Shown piece by piece: positions 26,429 to 34,963 of a stretch of 64,000 nucleotides of DNA. The first letter of the stretch is position 1, and each line of letters opens with the position of its first letter. The stretch covers positions 62,001-126,000 of the forward strand of contig JADHTB010000008.1 of the NCBI GenBank assembly GCA_016776605.1, given 5' to 3'. The stretch is from Alphaproteobacteria bacterium. Lineage in GTDB: Bacteria; Pseudomonadota; Alphaproteobacteria; GCA-2731375. The translations under genes were made by a program, and so were the position numbers. The notes beneath the pieces were generated by a model. It made no database searches and was not told the origin of the DNA. It saw only the letters and a list, made by a program, of their open reading frames with translations.

Positions 26429-27721
26429 TCAGGGAACAATTTTATAGACTTTGTCGATGCCACCGGCAGGGCCACCTGGTACAGGGCCGGTCAGGTCGGT
26501 CGCCATGATATAGATTTCGCCCTTGCTGTCCTGACCAAATGCCAGAACATAGGAGTTCCAATTCGGCATGTTGGTGACGTTGACCTTTTCCATGGTCCAA
26601 TTGCTGCCAGTCATTTTGGCAACAAATAGCTGGCCATCCTTAAAGACAAAGTTTTTCGACCAGTCACCAAAGAAATACATGCCGTCCCAGGCCTTGTTGG
26701 CACCGCGATAGACATAGCCACCGGTGATCGAAATGCCCTTACACCCTTCGGGTTGGCCAGAGCAGTTCTTGTATTCCAGAACCGGATCAATCATGCCATC
26801 CGATTTACAGGAGGCGGGATGGTCATTCGGGGCCTGATAGTCAAAGCAATGTTTGCCTTCCCTCACGCGCCAGCCATAGTTGCCGCCCTTTTTGATGACA
26901 TCGATTTCTTCAAAACTGTTCTGGCCGACATCAGCACAGATCAAGGCATTGTCGCCGCCCATGTCAAAGGAACAACGCCACGGGTTGCGGAAACCATAGG
27001 CCCAGATTTCATCCAGGGCATCCTCGTTGCCAACAAAGGGATTGTCCTTGGGAATGGCATAACCTTCACGGCTGTTCACATCAATGCGAAGGATCTTACC
27101 GTTCTTGGAAGCAAGGTCCTGTCCGTTGCCGGTGACGGGATTGTGGCCCAGGCCATAATCGTTGGCGTAACCACCATCACCCATGGACGCATAGAGCATG
27201 CCGTCCGGACCAAAACCAATCCAATGGCCATTGTGGTTGAACTGCGGCCAGTCGATCACCGAGATCACCCGACTGTAACCGGCGTCGGCGACGTTTGGAT
27301 CCGCTTTCGAGACGCGGCGTTCCGCAATGACGTTTTTGTGGTCGAAAAACAAAAGATTGCCAAGGTTTGCGGTGCCATGGAGCGGAACCGAATATGAAAC
27401 GTAAAACAATCCGTTGCTCTTGAAGTCCGGGTGAAAAGCCAGGCCCAGCAGGCCTCGTTCGTCAAACTCCGGGATCAGCGGGATAATGGTTTCCTTCATG
27501 TCAAGGAACGTCGACATCTTGCCGTCGGGTTGCATGACCTTGATCGTGCCAATTTGTTCGATAATGAACCGGCGGTCATCGCCCGGTGGTGATATCAGCA
27601 ACAATGGATGCTGAAGGCCCGAAGCTACTTCCTCAAGTTTGACGTCTATCGCGGAAGCGCTGCCGCTAAAGACGGTTGCCATGGCTAGCGCTATCGCGGC
27701 CATTCCTAATTTTTTGAGCAT
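26429..27721 (-). CDS. Exported PQQ-dependent sugar dehydrogenase-like protein
   Basis: A 430-residue beta-propeller of the soluble glucose/sorbosone dehydrogenase family (PF07995). A Sec signal peptide (MLKKLGMAAIALAMATVFSG, cleavage likely after SASA) sends it to the periplasm. Family marks are RRFIIEQIGTIKVM, DERGLLGLAFHPDF, WPQFNHNGHWIGFGPDGMLY, WAYGFRNPWRCSFD and GDVGQN-like CADVGQNSFEEID. ITGGYVYRG comes near the end. It should oxidise a sugar or polyol using PQQ and pass electrons to the neighbouring cytochrome c. It is first gene of the minus arm. PQQ synthesis genes are not in this window. Confidence 0.88.
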   Translation of the reverse strand: MLKKLGMAAIALAMATVFSGSASAIDVKLEEVASGLQHPLLLISPPGDDRRFIIEQIGTIKVMQPDGKMSTFLDMKETIIPLIPEFDERGLLGLAFHPDFKSNGLFYVSYSVPLHGTANLGNLLFFDHKNVIAERRVSKADPNVADAGYSRVISVIDWPQFNHNGHWIGFGPDGMLYASMGDGGYANDYGLGHNPVTGNGQDLASKNGKILRIDVNSREGYAIPKDNPFVGNEDALDEIWAYGFRNPWRCSFDMGGDNALICADVGQNSFEEIDVIKKGGNYGWRVREGKHCFDYQAPNDHPASCKSDGMIDPVLEYKNCSGQPEGCKGISITGGYVYRGANKAWDGMYFFGDWSKNFVFKDGQLFVAKMTGSNWTMEKVNVTNMPNWNSYVLAFGQDSKGEIYIMATDLTGPVPGGPAGGIDKVYKIVP

Positions 27722-28225
27722 TTGATTTCTCTCCGACCTTATTTATTGTTATCTCCCTCGGGGCTCAATGCCGGGCTCGCAACGGCGACCGACCCCAAAC
27801 TTCAGTTTTGTACTATAACGAGCCCCTGGTTCTTCGAATAAAAATTTCGAAACAACGGCCAGGATTTGGCCGACCCAGGATTTACAGAATTACGCTGGGT
27901 AACTGATCATGAAAAACCATCACCAAATTTCTCGGGAAATCCATTTTGTCGACATCTATAAAGACGTCTCCACGGGGCAAGACCGCGCCCACCAACTCAG
28001 GTTTTCCCTGTCATTTACACGCTTGATTTTCGATACGTAAGCCCGATAGGTTCGCACCGATTTTTTCCGTCTTTTATTGTCGTCAAATTTATAGGACGCG
28101 GTCAACAACAACTTAAAGAGCAGCTCCGGGTAATTGTGAAACATCGCGGCGCCAATATAACATGCTATCCTTGCCGTCGAATGGGGGAGACACTGGGGTA
28201 ATGAAAAATTGGAATCTGGCAATTC
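27722..28225. other. Divergent control region of the two ebo arms
   Basis: A 504-bp gap between the divergent dehydrogenase and idi2 genes. It is the natural site for both promoters of the ebo region. The sequence is more AT-rich than its neighbours, especially 27820-28100. No clear -35/-10 pair, operator palindrome or small RNA was recognised. A minus-strand reading frame of 88 codons here was judged not to be a gene. Confidence 0.5.
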
Positions 28226-29293
28226 ATGAGTGATCCATCAATTCGCCAACGAAAACTGGACCATGTTGCCTTGGCGATGGATGACGCGGCAGTCTCGGCG
28301 GGTGATCCCGGTTGGTCCGATGTCACCCTGGTACCCGCGACCCTGCCCGACATAGGCATTGAAGATGTTGATCTCTCAAGCAACTTTCTGAATTTTGCTT
28401 TGCGGGCACCGGTGTTTATCTCGGGCATGACCGGTGGTCATCCAGACGTCGAGAAAATAAACGCAGCCCTTGCTACCGCCGCACACACGCATGGTGTTGC
28501 CATGGGTGTTGGCAGCCAGCGGGCGGCGCTGGTTGATCCTGAGCTTGCGCCATCCTATGCGGTTGTCCGGCAGAAGGCGCCCGATGCTTTTATTTGCGGC
28601 AATATTGGCATCTCACAAATTCTTGAAGGCAAGATCGGGACCGATGTTCTGCGCAAACTGATCGACATGATCGAGGCCAATGCGCTGGCGATACATGTCA
28701 ATGTGCTGCAGGAACTGGTGCAGCCAGAGGGTAAAATCGAACTGGGACGTGCATTCGAGGCCCTTGCAAATCTGGTTGCGGCGTCGCCGGTCCCGGTGAT
28801 GGTCAAGGAAACCGGATGCGGATTTGATCATTCAACCGCTGCCCGCCTTGCCGAGACAGGGATAGCGGCCATCGATGTTGGCGGCATGGGCGGCACCAGC
28901 TTCACCTTGATAGAGGGCATGCGCGCGAACACCGCGCAGGATCGACGCGGGGCACGGTTGGCGCAAACTTTTGCGACCTGGGGAATTCCGACGGCCTGCA
29001 GCATCCTTGACGTTCGCGATGTTGGCCTGCCGGTTATCGCCACCGGCGGCATATCAAACGGCCTACAGGCGGCAAAAGCCCTGTCGCTGGGCGCGCAGTT
29101 GGTCGGAATAGGCCGCAAAATGCTGACCGCCGCTGTCGCCGGCCCAGACGCGGCCGTTGCGGAGCTTGGCCTGATCATTGACGAAATCAGGATAAGCCTG
29201 GGATTATCCGGCTGTCGCACCTTAAGCGACTTTTCGGCGCGCAGTCCGGTTTTGTCCGGCAAGGTTGCTTTGTGGGCTACCCGCAACAGATAA
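28226..29293 (+). CDS. fni: Type 2 isopentenyl-diphosphate delta-isomerase (Idi2)
   Basis: A 355-residue FMN-dependent enzyme that interconverts IPP and DMAPP in the cytoplasm. Motifs are RQRKLDHVALAM at the start, VFISGMTGGHP, MGVGSQRAA, the diagnostic HVNVLQELVQPEG, VKETGCGF, DVGGMGGTSF and the phosphate-binding ATGGIS. It heads the plus arm (24 bp before eboF). Placement of an isomerase at the head of ebo genes that include a UbiA-type prenyltransferase-like gene suggests dedicated supply of prenyl diphosphates. Function is sure from motifs; the pathway link is inference. Confidence 0.93.
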   Translation: MSDPSIRQRKLDHVALAMDDAAVSAGDPGWSDVTLVPATLPDIGIEDVDLSSNFLNFALRAPVFISGMTGGHPDVEKINAALATAAHTHGVAMGVGSQRAALVDPELAPSYAVVRQKAPDAFICGNIGISQILEGKIGTDVLRKLIDMIEANALAIHVNVLQELVQPEGKIELGRAFEALANLVAASPVPVMVKETGCGFDHSTAARLAETGIAAIDVGGMGGTSFTLIEGMRANTAQDRRGARLAQTFATWGIPTACSILDVRDVGLPVIATGGISNGLQAAKALSLGAQLVGIGRKMLTAAVAGPDAAVAELGLIIDEIRISLGLSGCRTLSDFSARSPVLSGKVALWATRNR

Positions 29294-29317
29294 CAAGGTA
29301 TTGGGGAAGCAAACTGT

Positions 29318-30694
29318 ATGCGCAAGACCGTTGTATTAGATGTTGTCGGATTATCACCATCCATGGTGGGTGACCATACGCCAAACCTCAAGCGGCTGGC
29401 TGATCAGGGGGGCATGCGACCGTTGCATACGGTGACGCCCGCCGTAACCTGCGCATCGCAAGTAACCTATCTGACCGGCACGCTGCCCAGCGAACACGGC
29501 GCAGTCGGCAACGGTTGGTTTTTCAAAGACCTCTCGGAAATCTGGTTCTGGCGGCAATCCAACAAGCTAATAAAAGGCGAATGGGTCTGGGAGACGGCGA
29601 AGGCACGCGACAAGACATTTACCTGCGCCAATATGTTCTGGTGGTACAATATGTATCTCAGTGCCGATATTGGCGTGACGCCACGTCCCATGTATCCGGC
29701 GGACGGCCGCAAATTACCGGATTGTTACGCCAAGCCGGAAAGCTTGCGGGTTGAATTGACGAAAAAATTCGGTCGTTTTCCGTTGTTTCGCTTTTGGGGG
29801 CCGGCCACCGATATTTCTTCCAGCCAGTGGATTGGCGACACCTCGGTTCATGTCATGGCGACGCGAGACCCCACCCTGACGCTGGTTTACCTTCCCCATC
29901 TTGATTATAACCTGCAACGCCTTGGCCCCAATCATCCTGATATCGCGGCTGATTTGCTTGAAATCGACGGCGTCTGCGGTCAGGTGATCAAACAGGCTGA
30001 GGCGGACGGCGCCCGCATTATTGTGCTATCCGAATATGGCATCACGCCGGTCAACCGGCCCATTCATATAAACCGGGTGCTGCGCGCGGCGGACCTTATC
30101 CAGGTCCGTGAAGAAGAACATGATCGGGAAATTCTGGATCCAGGCGCCAGCGGGGCCTTTGCGGTGGCCGATCACCAGATCGCCCATATCTATGTCAATG
30201 ACAGCAGCCGTCTGGAAGAAATCAAGGTCCTGATCGAAGCCCAACCAGGCGTCGAAATGGTTTTGGGTGCGGCTGACAAGGCCGCGCACGGCCTGGATCA
30301 CGATCGGGCCGGCGACCTGATTGCCATTTCAGATGCCGACAGTTGGTTCACCTATTATTATTGGTTGGACGACGCCAAATGCCCGGACTTCGCCCGCACG
30401 GTCGAGATCCACCGCAAGCCCGGCTATGACCCGGTTGAACTGTTTATGGACCCGGCCATCGCATTGCCAAAAGTCGCCATAGTCTGGCGTCTGATCAAGA
30501 AAACCCTCGGGTTTCGCACCTTGATGGACGTCATTCCACTGGATGCGACGTTGGTAAAGGGCTCTCATGGACGGCCCACCGACAACGATCAGGACGGTGC
30601 GGTGTTTATTACGTCCGAGCCTGATTTCGCCGAACAAGGTCCATTAGCACCCACGGCCGTCAAGGATATGATCCTGCGTCATGTCTTTGACTGA
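29318..30694 (+). CDS. eboF: EboF: alkaline phosphatase-superfamily protein of the ebo cluster
   Basis: A 458-residue type I phosphodiesterase/nucleotide pyrophosphatase-like protein (PF01663). Metal site one begins in KTVVLDVVGLSPS. The nucleophile threonine is likely in TPAVTCASQVTYLTGTLPSEHG near residue 50. Further ligands are in YLPHLDYNLQRLGPNHPD and the late GSHGRP histidine. No signal peptide is seen, so cytoplasmic. A GGGGAAG site precedes the ATG. Members of ebo clusters carry one such protein. It could cleave a phosphoanhydride or phosphoester of the transported intermediate, but the substrate is unknown. Confidence 0.82.
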   Translation: MRKTVVLDVVGLSPSMVGDHTPNLKRLADQGGMRPLHTVTPAVTCASQVTYLTGTLPSEHGAVGNGWFFKDLSEIWFWRQSNKLIKGEWVWETAKARDKTFTCANMFWWYNMYLSADIGVTPRPMYPADGRKLPDCYAKPESLRVELTKKFGRFPLFRFWGPATDISSSQWIGDTSVHVMATRDPTLTLVYLPHLDYNLQRLGPNHPDIAADLLEIDGVCGQVIKQAEADGARIIVLSEYGITPVNRPIHINRVLRAADLIQVREEEHDREILDPGASGAFAVADHQIAHIYVNDSSRLEEIKVLIEAQPGVEMVLGAADKAAHGLDHDRAGDLIAISDADSWFTYYYWLDDAKCPDFARTVEIHRKPGYDPVELFMDPAIALPKVAIVWRLIKKTLGFRTLMDVIPLDATLVKGSHGRPTDNDQDGAVFITSEPDFAEQGPLAPTAVKDMILRHVFD

Positions 30695-30792
30695 GGCGGG
30701 TAAAGTGGCAAGTGATGGACAGGCTATCGGATTTATGCCTACGCTGATGGCGGGGGACGCACATCAGGCATATTGGGGGAGGCCATAACTGA

Positions 30793-32010
30793 ATGGTTGA
30801 GGCAGCAGACTTGGGTGATCTTGAAGTGGAATTGCGGGCCAATACTGATGTGTACATGCAGCAGTTTTCAGTGCCATTCGCCTATCCGGTTTATTTCACT
30901 CAAAACATGTTCGCCACCGACAATGAGGTTTTTCGCCAGGCGCTGTGCCGTCTGGAGAGCAATCGTCTGCACTGCTTTGTCAGCTTTATTGACGAAGGTG
31001 TGGCCAACGCCCTGCCCAAGTTGGTCGATGACATAACAGCCTATGTCCTGGCCCATGCGGAAAGCATTAAACTGGCAGCGCCGCCGGAAATCATATCGGG
31101 CGGCGAAGGGGTTAAGAACGACCCGGATCTTGTCGCCCGCCTGCAAAAGCAGATGCTGGACCTTGGCATTGATCGTCACTCCTTTGTCGTGGCCATCGGC
31201 GGTGGCGCCTTTTTGGATATGATTGGCTATGTCGCGGCAACAACGCACAGGGGGCTGCGCATGATCCGGGTGCCGACGACCGTGCTGGCACAAAATGATT
31301 CAGGTGTCGGTGTCAAAACCGGGGTCAACGCCTGGGGCTCAAAAAACCTGCTGGGTTCTTTCGCGCCGCCGTTCGCCGTGATCAATGATTGCGCCTATCT
31401 CGCGACCTTGAATGAACGGGATCGCCGGGCCGGCATGGCCGAAGCCGTCAAGGTTGCGCTGATCCGGGATGGTGGATTTTTTGCCGCTCTTGAAGCCAAT
31501 GCCGACGCCCTGGCCGCGTTTGATCCTACCGCCGTAAATCATCTGATCCGTCGCTGTGCCGAGCTGCACATGCATCAAATTGCCTGTGGCGGTGACCCTT
31601 TTGAAGCTGGTAGCGCCCGGCCACTGGACTATGGTCATTGGGCGGCACACAAGCTTGAATCCATCACCGACCACGCTGTGCGTCATGGTGAAGCCGTTGC
31701 CATCGGCCTGGCCCTGGATACCCGATACAGTGTCAGCAAAGGACTATTGGCGGCAGGCAATGAAGAACGCGTCTGCGCGTTGCTCGAAAAATTGGGCTTC
31801 GAGCTATGGCACCCGGCACTGGAACTGCGCAATGCGGATAACAGCCTGACAATTCTTGCGGGCCTGAGAGAGTTTCGCGAGCATCTTGGTGGTGAATTGA
31901 CGATTACGTTGTTGACCGGCATCGGCACGGGGCATGAGGTCAACGAAATGGACGAGGCTGCTATTCTTGACAGCTTGGCCTGGCTTAAAAACCGTGCATC
32001 CCGGCGATAG
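30793..32010 (+). CDS. eboD: EboD: 3-dehydroquinate synthase-like sugar phosphate cyclase
   Basis: A 405-residue protein of the AroB superfamily. The NAD+ site GGGAFLDMIGYVAATTHRG (136-154) and RVPTTVLAQNDSGVGVKTGVN are intact. The zinc ligands appear as E217 (GMAEAVK), H282 (YGHWAAHK) and H298 (RHGEAVAIG). It differs from true AroB in several pocket residues (LDYGHWAAH in place of LNLGHTFGH), as expected for the EboD branch, whose substrate is not established. A strong GGGGGAGG site lies 9 bases upstream. It should cyclise a sugar phosphate to a cyclitol-type product. It lies 18 bp before eboC. Confidence 0.87.
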   Translation: MVEAADLGDLEVELRANTDVYMQQFSVPFAYPVYFTQNMFATDNEVFRQALCRLESNRLHCFVSFIDEGVANALPKLVDDITAYVLAHAESIKLAAPPEIISGGEGVKNDPDLVARLQKQMLDLGIDRHSFVVAIGGGAFLDMIGYVAATTHRGLRMIRVPTTVLAQNDSGVGVKTGVNAWGSKNLLGSFAPPFAVINDCAYLATLNERDRRAGMAEAVKVALIRDGGFFAALEANADALAAFDPTAVNHLIRRCAELHMHQIACGGDPFEAGSARPLDYGHWAAHKLESITDHAVRHGEAVAIGLALDTRYSVSKGLLAAGNEERVCALLEKLGFELWHPALELRNADNSLTILAGLREFREHLGGELTITLLTGIGTGHEVNEMDEAAILDSLAWLKNRASRR

Positions 32011-32028
32011 ATCCCGGAACAGGATTGG

Positions 32029-32901
32029 ATGAATATTCAGGTTGCGTTGCGCCTTGGGCGCGTCTCGAATTTGCCAACCGTCTGGACCAATGTTCTGGCC
32101 GGGCTGACACTTGCCGGTGCGGGCGCAAGCGCCGCGCAAATCACGACACTGATGACTTCGATGACGTTTTTTTACCTTGGCGGTATGTATCTCAACGATG
32201 CCTTTGACGCCAAGATCGATGCCGTCGAACGCCCGGAACGACCGATCCCATCAGGTCAGATTTCCGCCCGGTCTGTGTTCATTCTGGGCTTTGGCATGTT
32301 GGTGTTGGGGATTGCCGGGTTGGCATGTGCCGGCAAACAATTACCGAACGGCACCGGATGGGCACCGGCAATTGCCGGTCTGGCGCTGGCGGCCTGTATC
32401 ACTTTTTATAATTGGAACCACAAGAATAACCCCCTGGGCCCATTGGTTATGGGGGCCTGCCGCATGCTGGTTTATGTTGCCGCTGGTCTGGTGATAACAA
32501 CAGCATTGCCACGGGAGTTGTATTTTGGCGCGGCCGTTTTGCTGTGTTATCTGATCGGTCTGACCTTTGCCGCCAAGCAGGAAAATCTAAACCAAATTAC
32601 AAATCTGTGGCCGCTGATCTTTCTCGGTGTTCCCTTCGTCTATGTGGCAAGTGCGCTCGAAATGGACCAGACCAGCATGCTGATTTGGCTAGCCTTTCTG
32701 ATCTGGGTTTTGTACGCGCTGTCGTTTCTGGTGTTTCCCTCACGCATCAATGTGCCCCGGGCCGTAATCTCCCTGTTGGCCGGAATTTGCCTGCTCGACG
32801 CCTTGTTGATCGCTGCCAGCGGGGCCACGAACCTGGCGCTATTCGCCCTGCTCGGCTTCCCGCTGACACTCGCGTTTCAGCGTTGGATACCGGGAACCTG
32901 A
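32029..32901 (+). CDS. eboC: EboC: UbiA-like membrane prenyltransferase homologue
   Basis: A 290-residue integral membrane protein with about eight hydrophobic helices, of the UbiA superfamily. The first Asp-rich motif NDxxDxxxD is present as NDAFDAKID (56-64), followed by RPIPSG. The second Asp-rich motif of classical UbiA enzymes is not seen; the equivalent loop reads TFAAKQENLNQI. That is a feature to note for EboC proteins and leaves open whether it transfers a prenyl group or only binds or moves a prenyl-linked molecule. It is last gene of the plus arm; a tRNA-Ser gene follows on the other strand. Confidence 0.87.
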   Translation: MNIQVALRLGRVSNLPTVWTNVLAGLTLAGAGASAAQITTLMTSMTFFYLGGMYLNDAFDAKIDAVERPERPIPSGQISARSVFILGFGMLVLGIAGLACAGKQLPNGTGWAPAIAGLALAACITFYNWNHKNNPLGPLVMGACRMLVYVAAGLVITTALPRELYFGAAVLLCYLIGLTFAAKQENLNQITNLWPLIFLGVPFVYVASALEMDQTSMLIWLAFLIWVLYALSFLVFPSRINVPRAVISLLAGICLLDALLIAASGATNLALFALLGFPLTLAFQRWIPGT

Positions 32902-33023
32902 TCGTATAAGGCAAATCATTAGCTTCGGCGTGACATTCGCCGCCGCCGCTCGCTTATTATGAACCGGGAATTCATTCCGCCGAAGCCAGAGCGCAGCGAA
33001 CGGCGCCAAGGAACTGAGGCGAA

Positions 33024-33113
33024 TGGCGGATGGGGTGGGATTCGAACCCACGAAAGGCTTTCACCTTTGCCGGTTTTCAAGACCGGTCCCTTCAACCACT
33101 CGGGCACCCATCC
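33024..33113 (-). tRNA. tRNA-Ser (anticodon UGA)
   Basis: A 90-nt class II tRNA with encoded CCA. The acceptor GGATGGG pairs with CCCATCC. The D-arm region is TGCCCGAGTGGTT. The anticodon loop CTTGAAA between ACCGG and CCGGC gives TGA. A long variable arm (AAAGGTGAAAGCCTTT) is diagnostic for serine. The T-arm contains GGTTCGAATCC. Confidence 0.95.
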
Positions 33114-33162
33114 GTGCTGCGAATTCATGCGTCTAGCAAATCGCCGGGCGCCTGGAAAGCTT

Positions 33163-34860
33163 CTAATTGTGGCTTTCCAATAGACGCCGGGCGATGACCT
33201 GGGCCTGGATTTCGCCGGCGCCCTCGAAAATGTTCAGGATGCGGGCATCGCACAGCACCCGGGAGATGGGGAATTCCAACGAAAAGCCGTTGCCGCCGTG
33301 GATCTGCACCGCGTTATCGGCCGATGACCAGGCCACCCGCGCGGCCAGTAATTTGGCCATGCCGGCTTCCAGATCGCAGCGCCGGCCCTGATCCTTTTGC
33401 CGGGCCGCGTAGTAGGTCAGTTGCCGCGACAGCATGATTTCCACCGCCATCCAGGCCAATTTGCCCGCCACCCTGGGAAAGCGCACGATGGGGCCGCCGA
33501 ACTGCTGGCGCTCGATGCCATAGTTCAGGCCCAATTCGAAGGCGTTCTGGGCCACGCCCACGGCCCTGGCCGCGGTCTGGATGCGGGCGGATTCAAAGGT
33601 CGCCATCAATTGTTTGAAACCGCGGCCTTCCTCGCCACCCAGCAGGTTTTCCGCCCCCACCTCGAAACCGTCAAAAGCGATCTCGTATTCCTTCATGCCG
33701 CGATAACCCAGCACCTGGATCTCGCCGCCCGACATGCCCTTGGCGGGAAACGGATCATCGACCGTGCCGCGTGGTTTGGCGGCCAGGAACATGGACAGAC
33801 CGCGATAGCCGGGTTGCTCTGGATCGGAGCGAGCCAACAGGGTCATCATATCGGCACGCGCCGCATGGGTGATCCAGGTCTTGTTGCCCTGTACCCGGTA
33901 GACATCGCCATCACGGATCGCCCGGGTGCCGACACTGCCCAGGTCCGAACCCACGTTAGGCTCCGTAAAGACCGCCGTGGGCAGAATTTCGCCCGTGGCG
34001 ATCTTGGGCAGCCATTCCTGGCGCTGTGCCTCGGTGCCGCCATGCAGGATCAGTTCAGCGGCGATTTCAGAGCGGGTGCCGAGCGAGCCAACGCCGATAT
34101 AACCCCGGCAAAGCTCCTCCGAGACGACGCACATGGCGGTCTTGCCCATGCCATGGCCGCCGTATTGTTCCGGGATGGTCAGGCCAAAGACGCCCATGTC
34201 GCTCATCGCCTGGACCACGTCCAGGGGGATCAATTCGTCGCGCATATGCCAGCCGTGGGCATCGGGGGTGACGTGGTCCTGGGTGAAGCGGCGGAATTGA
34301 TCGCGCACCAGGGTCAATGTTTCATCCAGGCCCAGTTCGCCGAATTCCGCCCCACCGGCGGCTTCCACCAGCATTCCGGCCAGACGGTCACGGCTGCCCT
34401 GGGTATTGCCAAGGCGGATCAGACGCTCGACCGCCACGGTGCGGAACGCCGCCAGATCATCCATATCAAGACCCAGATCGGCCGGGCGCACCACCTCGAT
34501 CTGGCTCATGGCGATGCCATTGGCCATTTCCGTCAGATAGCCGCCAAAACCCAATTGCAACAGCAATGTCTCCATGGCGCCAAAGCGGCCGGCCTGTGAC
34601 AATTGTTCCGCCCAGGCCAGGCTTTGCCGCAGGGCCTCGCCATAGGTCGCCAGCCAGGCCAGGCCATGCACCGCGAATTGTTGCGCCTCGATCAGGCCGC
34701 CATCAATGGCTCCATCTCCGGCCCCGTCGCTGGTAACCATGGCCCGTACGCTTTGCCGGGCCCGGGCCAACAGGTCATCGGCCGCCGCCAGCGCCGCACC
34801 GCATAAAGGCAATAATTCGTCGTCGGTAATGCTCTCGTCCAGAGCGCTGGCAGCTTGCAT
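33163..34860 (-). CDS. mcd: (2S)-Methylsuccinyl-CoA dehydrogenase (ethylmalonyl-CoA pathway)
   Basis: A 565-residue acyl-CoA dehydrogenase with a helical N-terminal extension of about 170 residues (AAQQFAVHGLAWLATYGEALRQ-type, MSQIEVVRPADLGL), which is the hallmark of Mcd; ordinary members are about 380 residues. The core shows the FAD/substrate region TAVFTEPNVGSDLGS, WITHAARAD, RIQTAARAVGVAQ, QIHGGNGFSLEFPISR and LRDARILNIFEGAGEIQ-like C-terminus. It oxidises methylsuccinyl-CoA to mesaconyl-CoA with FAD. The ATG at 34860 follows GAGGTTGAAG; a TTG two codons upstream is less likely. Indicates acetate or C1 assimilation by the ethylmalonyl-CoA route. Confidence 0.86.
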   Translation of the reverse strand: MQAASALDESITDDELLPLCGAALAAADDLLARARQSVRAMVTSDGAGDGAIDGGLIEAQQFAVHGLAWLATYGEALRQSLAWAEQLSQAGRFGAMETLLLQLGFGGYLTEMANGIAMSQIEVVRPADLGLDMDDLAAFRTVAVERLIRLGNTQGSRDRLAGMLVEAAGGAEFGELGLDETLTLVRDQFRRFTQDHVTPDAHGWHMRDELIPLDVVQAMSDMGVFGLTIPEQYGGHGMGKTAMCVVSEELCRGYIGVGSLGTRSEIAAELILHGGTEAQRQEWLPKIATGEILPTAVFTEPNVGSDLGSVGTRAIRDGDVYRVQGNKTWITHAARADMMTLLARSDPEQPGYRGLSMFLAAKPRGTVDDPFPAKGMSGGEIQVLGYRGMKEYEIAFDGFEVGAENLLGGEEGRGFKQLMATFESARIQTAARAVGVAQNAFELGLNYGIERQQFGGPIVRFPRVAGKLAWMAVEIMLSRQLTYYAARQKDQGRRCDLEAGMAKLLAARVAWSSADNAVQIHGGNGFSLEFPISRVLCDARILNIFEGAGEIQAQVIARRLLESHN

Positions 34861-34963
34861 CTTCAACCTCTTTCACACGCTTTCACGGTGCCGCAAAAAA
34901 AATTGCCGAACCGTGATTTTTATCACTCCCAATTTTCGCCAACGTCCCCATCTATGGTTGACA

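Noticed and set aside
27956..28222. 88-codon minus-strand frame in the ebo divergent region
   Set aside because: No ribosome site, no recognisable family, and it starts against the idi2 start codon. More likely leader DNA.
33397..34599. 400-codon open frame antisense to mcd
   Set aside because: Produced by the high GC of the opposite strand; no motif, and mcd is intact.
34958..34963. TTGACA as a promoter for the putative small RNA
   Set aside because: A good -35 match, but no -10-like sequence lies 16-18 bp downstream, so a promoter is not claimed.
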